A stretch of 40,747 nt of DNA from Erysipelotrichaceae bacterium UBA3379. Its GTDB lineage: Bacteria; Bacillota_I; Bacilli_A; Erysipelotrichales; Coprobacillaceae. This document shows, piece after piece, positions 7,101 through 16,167 of the stretch. The translations under genes and the position numbers were made by a program. Positions within the stretch are counted from its first letter, which is position 1, and each line of letters begins with the position of its first letter. Location of the stretch: the NCBI GenBank assembly GCA_002359025.1, contig DEPZ01000071.1, positions 1-40,747 on the forward strand. The letters are read 5' to 3'. Below the pieces are notes generated by a model, which did not search any database, had not been told where the DNA came from, and worked only from the letters and a program-made list of their open reading frames with translations.

Positions 7101-8924
7101 GTGTGTGGAATAGTAGGATTTTTACCTGGTTATCAAGAGGCATCTATTGATTTAGAAAATATGCTTACAAGAATAGCTCATAGAGGTCCTGATGATGAAG
7201 GTATGTATATAGATGATTTTATAGCTTTAGGACATAGAAGATTATCTATTATTGATATATCTGGTGGAAAACAACCCATGAATTATCAAAACTATATGAT
7301 TGTATTTAATGGAGAAATATATAATTATAAAGAATTAAAAGAACAATTAATTCGTTTAGGACATTGTTTTCAAACAGAAAGTGATACAGAGGTTTTATTA
7401 CATGCTTATCAAGAATATGGTTGTGATATGTTGAATTTTCTAAGAGGGATGTTTGCTTTTGTTATATATGATAAAGATAAAAAAGAAGTTTTTATGGCTA
7501 GAGATCATTTTGGTATGAAGCCTTTGTATTACTATTATGATTCAAAGCATTTATTATTTGGAAGTGAAATCAAAGCGTTTTTAGATCATCCTTATTTTAT
7601 AAAGGAGTTTAATGAAGATGTTTTAGATATTTATTTAAAATTGAACTTTGTATCTGGAGACAAGACTTTCTTTAAAAATGTCAAACAATTATTACCTGGA
7701 CATTATATGATTTATAAAAATCATGAAATCATTATCAAACAGTACTATACTTTAGATTTTAAAAAGAGTAGTGTGAAAGAGGATATTGAAAGTGTTGAAA
7801 ACATACTTGAAGATTCTATATCTCATCATATGATCAGTGATGTTGAAATAGGTTCATTTCTTAGTGGTGGTATTGACTCTTCCTATCTTGTCAGTGTAGC
7901 AAGACCAAATAAAACGTACACACTAGGATATAGTGATCAACGTTATAGTGAAATAGAACTTGCTAGAGATTTAACACATCAGTTGGATATTGAAAATTAT
8001 AGTCGTATTGTGAGTAAAGATGAATACTTTAAAGTCTTACCAGATGTCTTTTATCACATGGATGAACCTCTCGCTGATCCATCTGCCATTGCGTTATATT
8101 TTATTAGCGAACTTGCAAGTCATGATGTTAAAGTTGTCCTTTCTGGTGAAGGTGCTGATGAAATCTTTGGAGGCTATAATACATATAGAAGTGAAATTGA
8201 TCAAGGTCTCTATGGAAAAATTCCCTATGGTTTCAAAAAAGGTATAGCTCGTTTGGTTAAACATGCACCGGAGTTTAGAGGTAAAGATTTTTTAATCAGA
8301 AATGGATCAACTGTAGAAGAAAGCTACTTAGGTGTTAATCCCGTATTTCATCATAAAGAGTGTCTTTCTCTTTTGAAAAATAAAGAAACTGTACATCAAC
8401 ATGATGATATTATAAAACAATTGCCTGATATCACTCAAGCCTCATCTTCAATACAAAAAAAGCAATCTGTTGATTTAAGAATGTGGTTTGTTAAGGATAT
8501 ATTACAAAAAGCTGATAAAATGACAATGGCCCATTCTTTAGAAAGCCGTATGCCATTTACTGATAAATATGTTTTTGAAGTTGCTTCATATTTAGATGAC
8601 ACACAAAAAGTAACGACTGAAAATACAAAAGTCTTGTTAAGACAGGTTGCAAAAAGAAGTATTCCTAATCATGCATATGATAGGAAAAAACGTGGTTTTC
8701 CTGTACCCCTTAGAGAATGGATCAGAGAAGATGATGTCTATCATACAATCTACGATAGTTTCCAAACCCCATTCATGACTCAATATTTTCATAATGAAAA
8801 GATCATCAAATTACTTGATGATCATAAAAACAAGAAGAAAGATTGTTATAAAAAGATATGGACATTATATACTCTATCATTATGGCATCAAATCTTCTTT
8901 GAAGAAGAGTATAAAAAAAGATGA
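7101..8924 (+). CDS. asnB: Asparagine synthetase, glutamine-hydrolysing
   Basis: This enzyme makes asparagine from aspartate, ATP and glutamine. The start is GTG at 7101, placing the glutaminase nucleophile at Cys2 (MCGIVGF), as required in class II amidotransferases. Other glutaminase-site residues are visible at GHRRLSI, NGEIYN and SDTEV (about residues 45-97). The synthetase half has the PP-loop pyrophosphatase motif SGGIDS at 255-260, then SGEGADEIFGGY and MAHSLESRMPF, all conserved. At 607 residues it matches the AsnB length. AAGGAGG precedes the start at good distance. It is a single-gene unit closed by a shared terminator with fabZ. A role in modifying another carboxylate (as for cell-wall amidation) is less likely but cannot be excluded. 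Confidence 0.93.
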   Translation: MCGIVGFLPGYQEASIDLENMLTRIAHRGPDDEGMYIDDFIALGHRRLSIIDISGGKQPMNYQNYMIVFNGEIYNYKELKEQLIRLGHCFQTESDTEVLLHAYQEYGCDMLNFLRGMFAFVIYDKDKKEVFMARDHFGMKPLYYYYDSKHLLFGSEIKAFLDHPYFIKEFNEDVLDIYLKLNFVSGDKTFFKNVKQLLPGHYMIYKNHEIIIKQYYTLDFKKSSVKEDIESVENILEDSISHHMISDVEIGSFLSGGIDSSYLVSVARPNKTYTLGYSDQRYSEIELARDLTHQLDIENYSRIVSKDEYFKVLPDVFYHMDEPLADPSAIALYFISELASHDVKVVLSGEGADEIFGGYNTYRSEIDQGLYGKIPYGFKKGIARLVKHAPEFRGKDFLIRNGSTVEESYLGVNPVFHHKECLSLLKNKETVHQHDDIIKQLPDITQASSSIQKKQSVDLRMWFVKDILQKADKMTMAHSLESRMPFTDKYVFEVASYLDDTQKVTTENTKVLLRQVAKRSIPNHAYDRKKRGFPVPLREWIREDDVYHTIYDSFQTPFMTQYFHNEKIIKLLDDHKNKKKDCYKKIWTLYTLSLWHQIFFEEEYKKR

Positions 8925-8943
8925 TTTCAAATCATCTTTTTTT
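8913..8943. terminator. Bidirectional terminator between asnB and the fatty acid operon
   Basis: AAGATGAT (8918-8925) pairs with ATCATCTT (8931-8938), with A-run before and T-run after. It ends both the plus-strand asnB transcript and the minus-strand fab operon. Confidence 0.85.
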
Positions 8944-8949
8944 GTATTA

Positions 8950-9381
8950 TTAATCTTGAACAGCACACATGATTTCGCCAGTTACGGCAATCTCATCTTC
9001 CACACGTGCTTCAATAGAAGCAAAGTAAATACCTGCTTTTTCTTTTAATAATGTCACTTTTAAAGTTAAGACATCCCCAGGAATAACTTGTCTTTTAAAT
9101 CTTGCTTTATTAATTCCAGCAAAATATCCAATCTTTCCTTTATTTTCTTCTTGCGATAATAATAGGACACAACCTGTTTGTGCAAGTGCTTCTATAATCA
9201 AAACACCAGGCATAACATGTTTTTGTGGGAAATGTCCCATATATTGCATTTCATTAGCAGTCACACATTTTCTACCAATGATTGTTTTTTGATCTTCACT
9301 AATAGATTCAATAGCATCTACTAATAAGAATGGGTATCTATGAGGAATAATTTTTTGAATATCATTTGAATTGTATAACAT
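8950..9381 (-). CDS. fabZ: 3-hydroxyacyl-ACP dehydratase FabZ
   Basis: This enzyme dehydrates 3-hydroxyacyl-ACP to trans-2-enoyl-ACP in the elongation cycle. It is a 143-residue hot-dog fold. The active-site histidine is His50 in MGHFPQKHVMPG and the catalytic glutamate is Glu64 in LIIEALAQTG, which starts the central helix. A FabZ-type enzyme has Glu where FabA has Asp, so this is not an overt FabA. It is the last gene of the operon; its ATG shares one base with the stop of fabF (TAATG), so translation is probably coupled. In some Firmicutes a FabZ homologue (FabN) also isomerises; sequence alone cannot settle this. Confidence 0.95.
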   Translation of the reverse strand: MLYNSNDIQKIIPHRYPFLLVDAIESISEDQKTIIGRKCVTANEMQYMGHFPQKHVMPGVLIIEALAQTGCVLLLSQEENKGKIGYFAGINKARFKRQVIPGDVLTLKVTLLKEKAGIYFASIEARVEDEIAVTGEIMCAVQD

Positions 9382-10622
9382 TATTCACCACTCCATTTCT
9401 TAAATATTAATGATGCATTATGTCCACCAAAACCAAGTGAGTTATTCATCGCATATTGAATATCTTCTTCTCTACCTTCATTAGTGACATAATCCAAATC
9501 ACATTCTTCATCAGCATTTTGATAATGAATTGTTGCAGGAATATAACTTTCTTCTAATGCTTTGATACAAATCACTGATTCTAATGCACCACTTGCTCCA
9601 AGTAAGTGACCAGTATAAGATTTTGTAGATGAAATTGCAAGATTTTTAGCATGTTCTTTAAAGGCATATTTCATCGCTGCAGTTTCTGTTTTATCATTTA
9701 ATGGTGTACTTGTCCCATGCGCATTAATATAGTTAATATCTGATGCATGAATGTTTGCATCTTCAATGGCTTCTAACATGGCTTTTCCACCACCACTACC
9801 ATCACTGATAGGTGCAGTAATATGGTAAGCATCACATGTTGCGCCATATCCTACAACTTCACCATAAATATGTGCACCTCGCTTTTTCGCATGTTCTAAT
9901 TCTTCTAAGACAAGAACAGCTGCACCTTCTCCCATAACAAATCCACTTCTGTCTTTATCAAAAGGAATAGATGCACGATTTTTATCAGTACCTGTATGCA
10001 AAGCTTTCATAGATGCAAATCCAGCAACTGATAAAGGCGTAATAGAAGCTTCACTTCCACCAGCAACCATAACATCTTCATAACCATCTCTAATTTTATG
10101 GAAGGCTTCTCCAATTGCATTTGTTCCTGCAGCACATGCAGTAACACATGAAGACACATGTCCTTTCGCATGTAAGTCTATTGCGACACTTCCTGCAGCT
10201 AAGTTAATTAATGTCATTGGAATAAAGTATGGTGATACTTTAGATGGTCCTCTATTCAATAAAGATTGTTCAGCTTTTTCAATAGACTCAACACCACCAA
10301 TACCAGAACCAATAATCACACCAAAACGATCTTGATTGATTTGTTCTAAATCTAAAGAAGCATCTTCAACAGCTTGTTTTGCAACAATTCTTGCAAATTG
10401 AGTAAAACGATCATTGAATTTCATTTCTCTTTTAGTGAAATAAGCTTCAGTATCCAAATCTTTCACTTCTCCAGCTAATTTAACTTTAAAATCTGTTGTA
10501 TCAAAATGTGTAATTTCATCAATGCCACATACTTGTTCTTTGATACTTTTCCATGTCTGTTCTACAGTATTACCAATTGGAGAAATGGCTCCCATTCCTG
10601 TTACAACAACTCTTCTTTTCAT
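9381..10622 (-). CDS. fabF: 3-oxoacyl-ACP synthase II FabF
   Basis: This condensing enzyme extends acyl-ACP with malonyl-ACP in fatty acid elongation. The Cys-His-His triad is visible: Cys163 in TACAAGTNA, His302 in NAHGTSTPLND and His339 in SYTGHLLGASG, with Lys334 also present. At 413 residues it is the normal FabF/KAS II size. The ATG at 10622 is preceded by AGGAGG; fabG ends nine bases upstream. No separate FabB-like gene is seen here, so FabF probably does all elongation steps, including those on unsaturated intermediates. Confidence 0.96.
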   Translation of the reverse strand: MKRRVVVTGMGAISPIGNTVEQTWKSIKEQVCGIDEITHFDTTDFKVKLAGEVKDLDTEAYFTKREMKFNDRFTQFARIVAKQAVEDASLDLEQINQDRFGVIIGSGIGGVESIEKAEQSLLNRGPSKVSPYFIPMTLINLAAGSVAIDLHAKGHVSSCVTACAAGTNAIGEAFHKIRDGYEDVMVAGGSEASITPLSVAGFASMKALHTGTDKNRASIPFDKDRSGFVMGEGAAVLVLEELEHAKKRGAHIYGEVVGYGATCDAYHITAPISDGSGGGKAMLEAIEDANIHASDINYINAHGTSTPLNDKTETAAMKYAFKEHAKNLAISSTKSYTGHLLGASGALESVICIKALEESYIPATIHYQNADEECDLDYVTNEGREEDIQYAMNNSLGFGGHNASLIFKKWSGE

Positions 10623-10631
10623 ACTTTCCTC

Positions 10632-11366
10632 CTACATAACCATACCGCCATCTACATTGATGACTTGTCCTGTAATATATTTCGCATCATCACTTGCTAG
10701 AAAATAAGCAAGATTAGCAACATCATTTGCTTCTCCCATTGTATGAAGTGGAATCGCATTTAATATACTTTCTTTTGTTGTTTCATTTAATACATCTGTC
10801 ATATCTGTTTCAATAAATCCAGGTGCAATTGCATTAACACGAATATGACGAGGTGCTAATTCTTTTGCGATTGATTTTGTAAGAGCTATAACACCAGCTT
10901 TACTTGCTGCATAATTTGCTTGTCCTACATTCCCAATCAAACCAATTACACTTGCCATATTAATAATCACACCAGATTTTTGTTTCATCATAATACGACT
11001 TACAGCTTTGATTGTATTGAAAGTCCCTTTTAAATTAACATCAATAACATCCATGAAATCCTGTGTATTCATTTTTAATAATAAACTATCTTTTGTAATC
11101 CCTGAATTATTGACAAGGACATCAATTGATCCTAACTCTTTATGAACATCTTTCATCATTTGTTCCATCTGTTCATAATTTGATACATCTCCCTGATAAA
11201 GCATAGCTTGTACACCATAGCTTTCACATACTTTTTGTACTTCTTTTGCCTTATCTTCGCTTCCACGATAATTAATAACAACGTTATATTTTTCACTCGC
11301 AAATTTTAAAGCTATTGCTTTACCAATTCCACGACTTGCTCCTGTAATGATAGCAACTTTACTCAT
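10632..11366 (-). CDS. fabG: 3-oxoacyl-ACP reductase FabG
   Basis: This NADPH-dependent short-chain dehydrogenase reduces 3-oxoacyl-ACP to 3-hydroxyacyl-ACP. The Rossmann motif TGASRGIG is at residues 8-15. The catalytic tetrad is Asn111, Ser139 (in NMASVIG), Tyr152 and Lys156 (in YAASK). VNVDGGM at the C-terminus is the family signature. At 244 residues it is of standard length. Its start overlaps the end of fabD by eight bases, indicating translational coupling inside the operon. Confidence 0.96.
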   Translation of the reverse strand: MSKVAIITGASRGIGKAIALKFASEKYNVVINYRGSEDKAKEVQKVCESYGVQAMLYQGDVSNYEQMEQMMKDVHKELGSIDVLVNNSGITKDSLLLKMNTQDFMDVIDVNLKGTFNTIKAVSRIMMKQKSGVIINMASVIGLIGNVGQANYAASKAGVIALTKSIAKELAPRHIRVNAIAPGFIETDMTDVLNETTKESILNAIPLHTMGEANDVANLAYFLASDDAKYITGQVINVDGGMVM

Positions 11367-12273
11367 CTTTTAACGCTCCTAACATCTTATTCAAATCTTC
11401 AATACTGTCTACACTATATACTGGTATAGATTTGTTTGTCTTTTTCACAAAACTACTTAATGCATGACCTGGTCCGATTTCTACGAAGGCTTCTACTCCA
11501 TGATCAATCATGTATTCTAATGATTGATAGAAATAAACGCTTGATTTTATTTGTTTAACTAAAATATCTATTAAAGAACCATCTTCTTCTTTACCAGAGA
11601 CATTATAAACAACTGGTAATTCTGGTTTAGAAATCTGATGTTTTTCTAATTCTTCTTTTAACTTATATGATGCTTCTTCTAATAAAGGAGAATGGAATGC
11701 TCCTGATACTTTTAATGGTAAAATACGTTTTGCACCAGCTTCTTTTAAGGCAACAGTTGCTTTTTCTACCCCTTCATTTGTTCCAGTAATAACAATTTGT
11801 CCAGGGCAGTTATAGTTGGCAATGGTTACACCATCAATTGGAGAGATGACTTCTTCAATTTTGCTTGCATCCATAGCAAGTACAGCTGCCATAGAAGTTG
11901 TTCCAGCTGGTAAAGCTTCTGACATAATTTGTCCTCTATGTCTCACAATCTCAATCGCATCACCAATTTCAAATGCTTTTGCATAAGCTAATGCTGAATA
12001 TTCACCTAATGATAAACCAGCAACATAACTTGGACAAATTCCATGGGCTTCAATAACTTTTGCGATAGCTAAAGAAGTTGTTAAAATACATGGTTGTGCA
12101 TATGATGTTTCATTTAATGTTTCAGCAGGCCCTTCAAAACATACTTTTTTCACATCAATATCAATATTGGCTTGATCATAAACATCTCTTGCTTCTTGAA
12201 AAGCATCATAGAATTCTTTTCCCATTCCTACATATTGAGCACCTTGCCCAGCAAAGATAAATCCTATCTTCAT
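11359..12273 (-). CDS. fabD: Malonyl-CoA:ACP transacylase FabD
   Basis: This enzyme transfers malonyl from CoA to ACP, supplying the extender unit made by acetyl-CoA carboxylase. The nucleophile is Ser88 in GLSLGEYSAL and the catalytic His is His194 in SGAFHSPLL. GQGAQ at residues 9-13 forms the oxyanion region. At 304 residues it is of normal length. The ATG overlaps the stop of the upstream flavoprotein gene by four bases (ATGA), and its end overlaps fabG by eight. Confidence 0.96.
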   Translation of the reverse strand: MKIGFIFAGQGAQYVGMGKEFYDAFQEARDVYDQANIDIDVKKVCFEGPAETLNETSYAQPCILTTSLAIAKVIEAHGICPSYVAGLSLGEYSALAYAKAFEIGDAIEIVRHRGQIMSEALPAGTTSMAAVLAMDASKIEEVISPIDGVTIANYNCPGQIVITGTNEGVEKATVALKEAGAKRILPLKVSGAFHSPLLEEASYKLKEELEKHQISKPELPVVYNVSGKEEDGSLIDILVKQIKSSVYFYQSLEYMIDHGVEAFVEIGPGHALSSFVKKTNKSIPVYSVDSIEDLNKMLGALKDE

Positions 12274-13334
12274 AGATTTTCCTCCATTTCCTTTACATAC
12301 TCATTTATTAAATCCTCGACATGTTTCATTTCATGAATCTGACTTGCTTGTGTTCCTACAAAAACCAATCCATTATCTACATTTCCAGATACACTTTGGA
12401 TTAATGCTTCACTAATACAATAAGGTGTATCTTCTGGATGACATGGAATCATGCAATCAAGACAAGATTTCATGCAAATATTTCCTCTTTCTCTTGTCTT
12501 TTTTACAAACTCATTAACAACAGCTCTTCCTGGAAATCCTGTTGGACTTTTGACAATTTCTATATCTTCTTTTGAAGCATTGATTACAGTTTGTTTAAAT
12601 GCATCACTGGCATCACATTCATATGTTGCTATAAAGGGGGTAGCAATTTGTACGCCAGTTGCTCCTTGTTTGATGAATTTGGCAATCTTTTCACCACAAT
12701 CAATACCACCAGCTACAAATATTGGAATTACCTTTTTAAACTTTTCTTGAAAAGGTTGTATTTCTTTTTTTACATCTTCTAAGATATCTTCTAATTTTTG
12801 GCAAGTTCCAGCAAGTAAGTCTTCTTTTTTAAATCCAAGATGTCCTCCAGCTTCACTTCCCTCAATAACGACAAAATCAGGTGCATATTGATATCTTTTT
12901 TCCCATACACGACAGATGAGTTTAATGGCTTTACCACTAGATACAATAGGGGCTAACATGGCTTTTCCTTTTGCATATTTAGGTAAATCTAATGGTAATC
13001 CAGCACCAGAGATAATTGTGTCACAACCACCTTCAATTGATGCATTGACATACTTTTCATAGTTATTTCCTGCAACCATGATATTGACACCAATTAATCC
13101 TTTGTTTTTAGCAATATCTTTAGCTTTTCGTATATGATATTTTAGAGCTTCACAATTGGCTTTCACAGAGTCTTTACGAAATCCTTCAAAATTATATCCT
13201 GGGTGAGCAGCAGAAATAACACCCATTCCACCACATTTAGCAACATGTCCAGCCAATGATGACAAGGAAACACCGACACCCATACCACCTTGTATAATAG
13301 GAATATCTAAGTGTTTATCTTGAATTTTTATCAT
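12270..13334 (-). CDS. NMO-family flavoprotein with C-terminal Cys cluster, FabX-like candidate
   Basis: This is a 354-residue FMN-type TIM barrel of the nitronate monooxygenase/FabK family. PIIQGGMGVGVS is at the N-terminus, EAGGHLG (His165) at the active site, and VAGGI and GVQIATPF form the phosphate-binding region. Unlike the neighbouring fabK product it has about 40 extra residues, including Cys287, 291, 294, 298 and 306, a pattern fit for an iron-sulfur cluster or zinc. Helicobacter pylori FabX is an NMO-family flavoprotein of similar size with a [4Fe-4S] cluster that introduces the cis double bond of unsaturated fatty acids. Placement between fabK and fabD, and absence of fabA/fabM, support such a role here. 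A second enoyl reductase or a nitronate-detoxifying enzyme are alternatives. Family is sure, reaction is inferred. Confidence 0.8.
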   Translation of the reverse strand: MIKIQDKHLDIPIIQGGMGVGVSLSSLAGHVAKCGGMGVISAAHPGYNFEGFRKDSVKANCEALKYHIRKAKDIAKNKGLIGVNIMVAGNNYEKYVNASIEGGCDTIISGAGLPLDLPKYAKGKAMLAPIVSSGKAIKLICRVWEKRYQYAPDFVVIEGSEAGGHLGFKKEDLLAGTCQKLEDILEDVKKEIQPFQEKFKKVIPIFVAGGIDCGEKIAKFIKQGATGVQIATPFIATYECDASDAFKQTVINASKEDIEIVKSPTGFPGRAVVNEFVKKTRERGNICMKSCLDCMIPCHPEDTPYCISEALIQSVSGNVDNGLVFVGTQASQIHEMKHVEDLINEYVKEMEENL

Positions 13335-13335
13335 T

Positions 13336-14274
13336 TTATAGTTCCTCCATAGCCTTTGTAATATTTTGATAAGCTTGTTTTGTTGAACTCATTAAATCAT
13401 CTAATATTTCTTGCATTGGTTTTGTTTCTTTGACCATACCTGCAATTTGTCCCATCATGACAGAACCCATTTTCATATCACCTTCAGTAACGGCTTTTCT
13501 TAAAGCACCTAAAGTTAATTTTTCAAGTTCTTCACGACTTTCTAAATGTTGTTCAAGTTTTAAATACTCTCTAGACATTTGATTCTTTAAAATTCTTACT
13601 GGAGTATTTAAACTTCTACCAGTCACAACTGTATCTGTATCCTTAGCCTTAATAACAGCTTGCTTATAATTATCATGTATTGGACATTCATCAGCAACTA
13701 ACAAACAAGTTCCAACTTGTACACCACAAGCACCTAAACTTAGTGCAGCAAGTATACCTCTACCATCACCAATACCACCTGCTCCAATCACAGGAATGCT
13801 CACAGCATCTACAACTTGAGGTAATAAAGCCATTGTTGTCATTTCACCAACATGACCTCCAGATTCTCCACCTTCAACAATGATTGCATCTGCTCCAGCT
13901 CTTTCCATTCTTTTTGCAAGACCTACGCTTGGTACAACTGGAAAAACCTTAATTCCCGCATTTTTAAATTTTTCCATATAAGGTCCAGGGTTTCCTGCAC
14001 CTGTTGTTACAACTGCAACTTTTTCTTCACAAATGACATCAACGATTTCACTTGCATAAGGATTCATCAACATGACATTAACACCAAATGGTTTATCTGT
14101 TAATTCTTTACATTTCTTTATTTCTTCACGTGTTTGATTTGCATCCATTGATCCTGTTGCGATAATACCTAAACCACCACAGTTAGAAACACATGCTGCA
14201 AAAGTCGCAGTTGCGATATTTGCCATAGCTCCTTGAATAATCGGATACTTGATATTTAACATTTTATTTAACAT
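13336..14274 (-). CDS. fabK: Enoyl-ACP reductase FabK (flavoprotein)
   Basis: This FMN-dependent enzyme reduces trans-2-enoyl-ACP with NAD(P)H, the last step of each elongation round, replacing FabI. The 312-residue TIM barrel starts KYPIIQGAMANIA. It shows VVTTGAGNP, EGGESGGHVG (active-site His), IGAGGIGDGRG and GVQVGTCLL, all typical of FabK. FabK enzymes are insensitive to triclosan-type FabI inhibitors. The gene overlaps fabH by seven bases and is one base from its NMO-family paralogue. No FabI or FabL is visible in the window. Confidence 0.92.
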   Translation of the reverse strand: MLNKMLNIKYPIIQGAMANIATATFAACVSNCGGLGIIATGSMDANQTREEIKKCKELTDKPFGVNVMLMNPYASEIVDVICEEKVAVVTTGAGNPGPYMEKFKNAGIKVFPVVPSVGLAKRMERAGADAIIVEGGESGGHVGEMTTMALLPQVVDAVSIPVIGAGGIGDGRGILAALSLGACGVQVGTCLLVADECPIHDNYKQAVIKAKDTDTVVTGRSLNTPVRILKNQMSREYLKLEQHLESREELEKLTLGALRKAVTEGDMKMGSVMMGQIAGMVKETKPMQEILDDLMSSTKQAYQNITKAMEEL

Positions 14275-15248
14275 TCTTTTTCCTCCTTACCATCAATCAA
14301 TGTTGCTCCAAAAGTTAATCCTGCTCCAAATCCAACTAAAATCACTCGACTCTTATAAGTGATACATCCTTTGTTATAGGCATCATGATAAGCAAGTGGA
14401 ATACTTGCTGCTGATGTATTTCCAAATTCTTGTAAATCCATAAAGAATTTAGAGATATCGACTTTCATCTTTTTAGCGACATGATTAATAATACGATAGT
14501 TAGCTTGATGAGGAATAATCATATCTATATCATCTATTGTATATCCTGATTGTTTTAAAACTTCTTCGATAGCTTCTTGCATAGCTTTAATAGCAAATCT
14601 AAAGACATCATTACCTTGCATTGTTAAAAAGTGAGTTGTTGCTTCTTTATTATGCAAGCTATCAATTAAAGGTAATCCCTCAGCTTTTAAAACACCTTTA
14701 TTATCTCCCATACTATTTGCATAATGATATAAAGCCACATCCCCTTTTTCTATAATCATAGCTCCTGCACCATCACCAAATAATACACAAGTTCCCCTAT
14801 CAGTCCAGTCAATCATCTTACTTAACGTTTCACTGCCAATCACTAAAATACGTTTGTATCTATTTAATAAATCACTTGCAACTTGCAAGGCATATATAAA
14901 CCCACTACATGCTGCATTTAAATCAAAAGCAAAGATATGTTGATCATTTAAACCAAGTTTTTCTTGTACAAGACAAGCAGTTGATGGTGTTAAACAATCA
15001 GGTGTCATTGTAGCAACAATGATAGCATCAATACTTGTCTTATCTATATTGCCATTTTCTATAGCTTGTAATGCTGCACGACAAGCCAAATCACTTGTAT
15101 TTTCATGATAAGACACATAACGTGTGGAAATACCTGTTCTTTGAACAATCCATTCATCACTTGTTTCAACAATTTCTTCTAGATCTTGATTATTGATAAG
15201 TTGTTTTGCTTTTGCATAACCTGTTGATAATATCTTGATTTTATTCAT
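14268..15248 (-). CDS. fabH: 3-oxoacyl-ACP synthase III FabH
   Basis: This enzyme starts fatty acid synthesis by condensing an acyl-CoA primer with malonyl-ACP. The Cys-His-Asn triad is visible: Cys114 in NAACSGF, His247 in IIPHQAN and Asn277 in FGNTSAAS. GFGAGLTFGA closes the fold. At 326 residues it is of normal length. Primer choice (straight or branched) cannot be read from the sequence with confidence. Its ATG shares one base with the accA stop (TAATG). Confidence 0.95.
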   Translation of the reverse strand: MNKIKILSTGYAKAKQLINNQDLEEIVETSDEWIVQRTGISTRYVSYHENTSDLACRAALQAIENGNIDKTSIDAIIVATMTPDCLTPSTACLVQEKLGLNDQHIFAFDLNAACSGFIYALQVASDLLNRYKRILVIGSETLSKMIDWTDRGTCVLFGDGAGAMIIEKGDVALYHYANSMGDNKGVLKAEGLPLIDSLHNKEATTHFLTMQGNDVFRFAIKAMQEAIEEVLKQSGYTIDDIDMIIPHQANYRIINHVAKKMKVDISKFFMDLQEFGNTSAASIPLAYHDAYNKGCITYKSRVILVGFGAGLTFGATLIDGKEEKEC

Positions 15249-16165
15249 TATATACTTCCTACCCTACGAAATTTTTCATATCTTTTTTCTAACATATCTT
15301 TTTCTTTTATATTCATTAATTCTTTAAGTTGATCAGCAATATACTTATCTAAATCATGTAAGACAAGTTTTAAATCATTCTGTACACCACCTAATGGTTC
15401 TTTCACAAGATAGTCTACAATCCCTTTTTCATATAAATCATATGATGTTAATTTCATAACCTTAGCTGCTTCTTCTACACGTTTATCATCTTTCCATAAA
15501 ATACTTGCAAAACCTTCTGGAGACAATACCGAATAAACAGCATTTTCTAACATACAAATACGATCAGCTACACTTAAAGCAAGTGCTCCCCCACTTCCTC
15601 CTTCAGAAAGTACAACACAGATAACAGGTGTCTTTAAATCTGAAAATGTATAGAGACACTCGGCAATTGCCTGAGCTTGTCCTCTTTCCTCAGCTTCAAT
15701 TCCTGGATATGCTCCAGCTGTATCTACAAAAGTAATAATTGGTCTATGAAACTTTTCTGCTTGTCTAGCCAATCTTAGTGCTTTACGATAACCTTCTGGA
15801 TTACACATACCAAAGTTTCTATCCAAGTTTTCTTGTAATGTCTTTCCTTTCGCTTGTGCAATAATTGTTACAGGAATATCATGAAAATATCCTATTCCTC
15901 CTATAATGGCTTGATCATCACCATAACAACGATCACCATGTAATTCATAGAAATCATGGAATAAACCATCAATATAATCTTTTGCTTTACTACGATCTGG
16001 ATGTCTTGCTAGACAAACACGATCATATGGAGTTAATTGATGATAAGTTTCTTTCTTTAAATCTTCTATTTCTTTATTTAATGCATCATATTCTTCACCC
16101 ATTGGTAATGATGCTTTTTTTGCTTCCAATTCTTTTATCTTTATTTCATTTTCTTTGAGGGCCAT
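15248..16165 (-). CDS. accA: Acetyl-CoA carboxylase carboxyltransferase subunit alpha
   Basis: With AccD this subunit transfers the carboxyl group from biotin to acetyl-CoA, giving malonyl-CoA. The N-terminal coiled helix (KIKELEAKKASLP) is followed by the crotonase-fold domain. IDTAGAYPG-type residues are read as FVDTAGAYPGIEAEERGQ, and SEGGSGGALAL supplies the oxyanion glycines. At 305 residues it matches AccA length. It starts two bases after accD ends, consistent with balanced subunit synthesis. Confidence 0.95.
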   Translation of the reverse strand: MALKENEIKIKELEAKKASLPMGEEYDALNKEIEDLKKETYHQLTPYDRVCLARHPDRSKAKDYIDGLFHDFYELHGDRCYGDDQAIIGGIGYFHDIPVTIIAQAKGKTLQENLDRNFGMCNPEGYRKALRLARQAEKFHRPIITFVDTAGAYPGIEAEERGQAQAIAECLYTFSDLKTPVICVVLSEGGSGGALALSVADRICMLENAVYSVLSPEGFASILWKDDKRVEEAAKVMKLTSYDLYEKGIVDYLVKEPLGGVQNDLKLVLHDLDKYIADQLKELMNIKEKDMLEKRYEKFRRVGSI

Positions 16166-16167
16166 AT

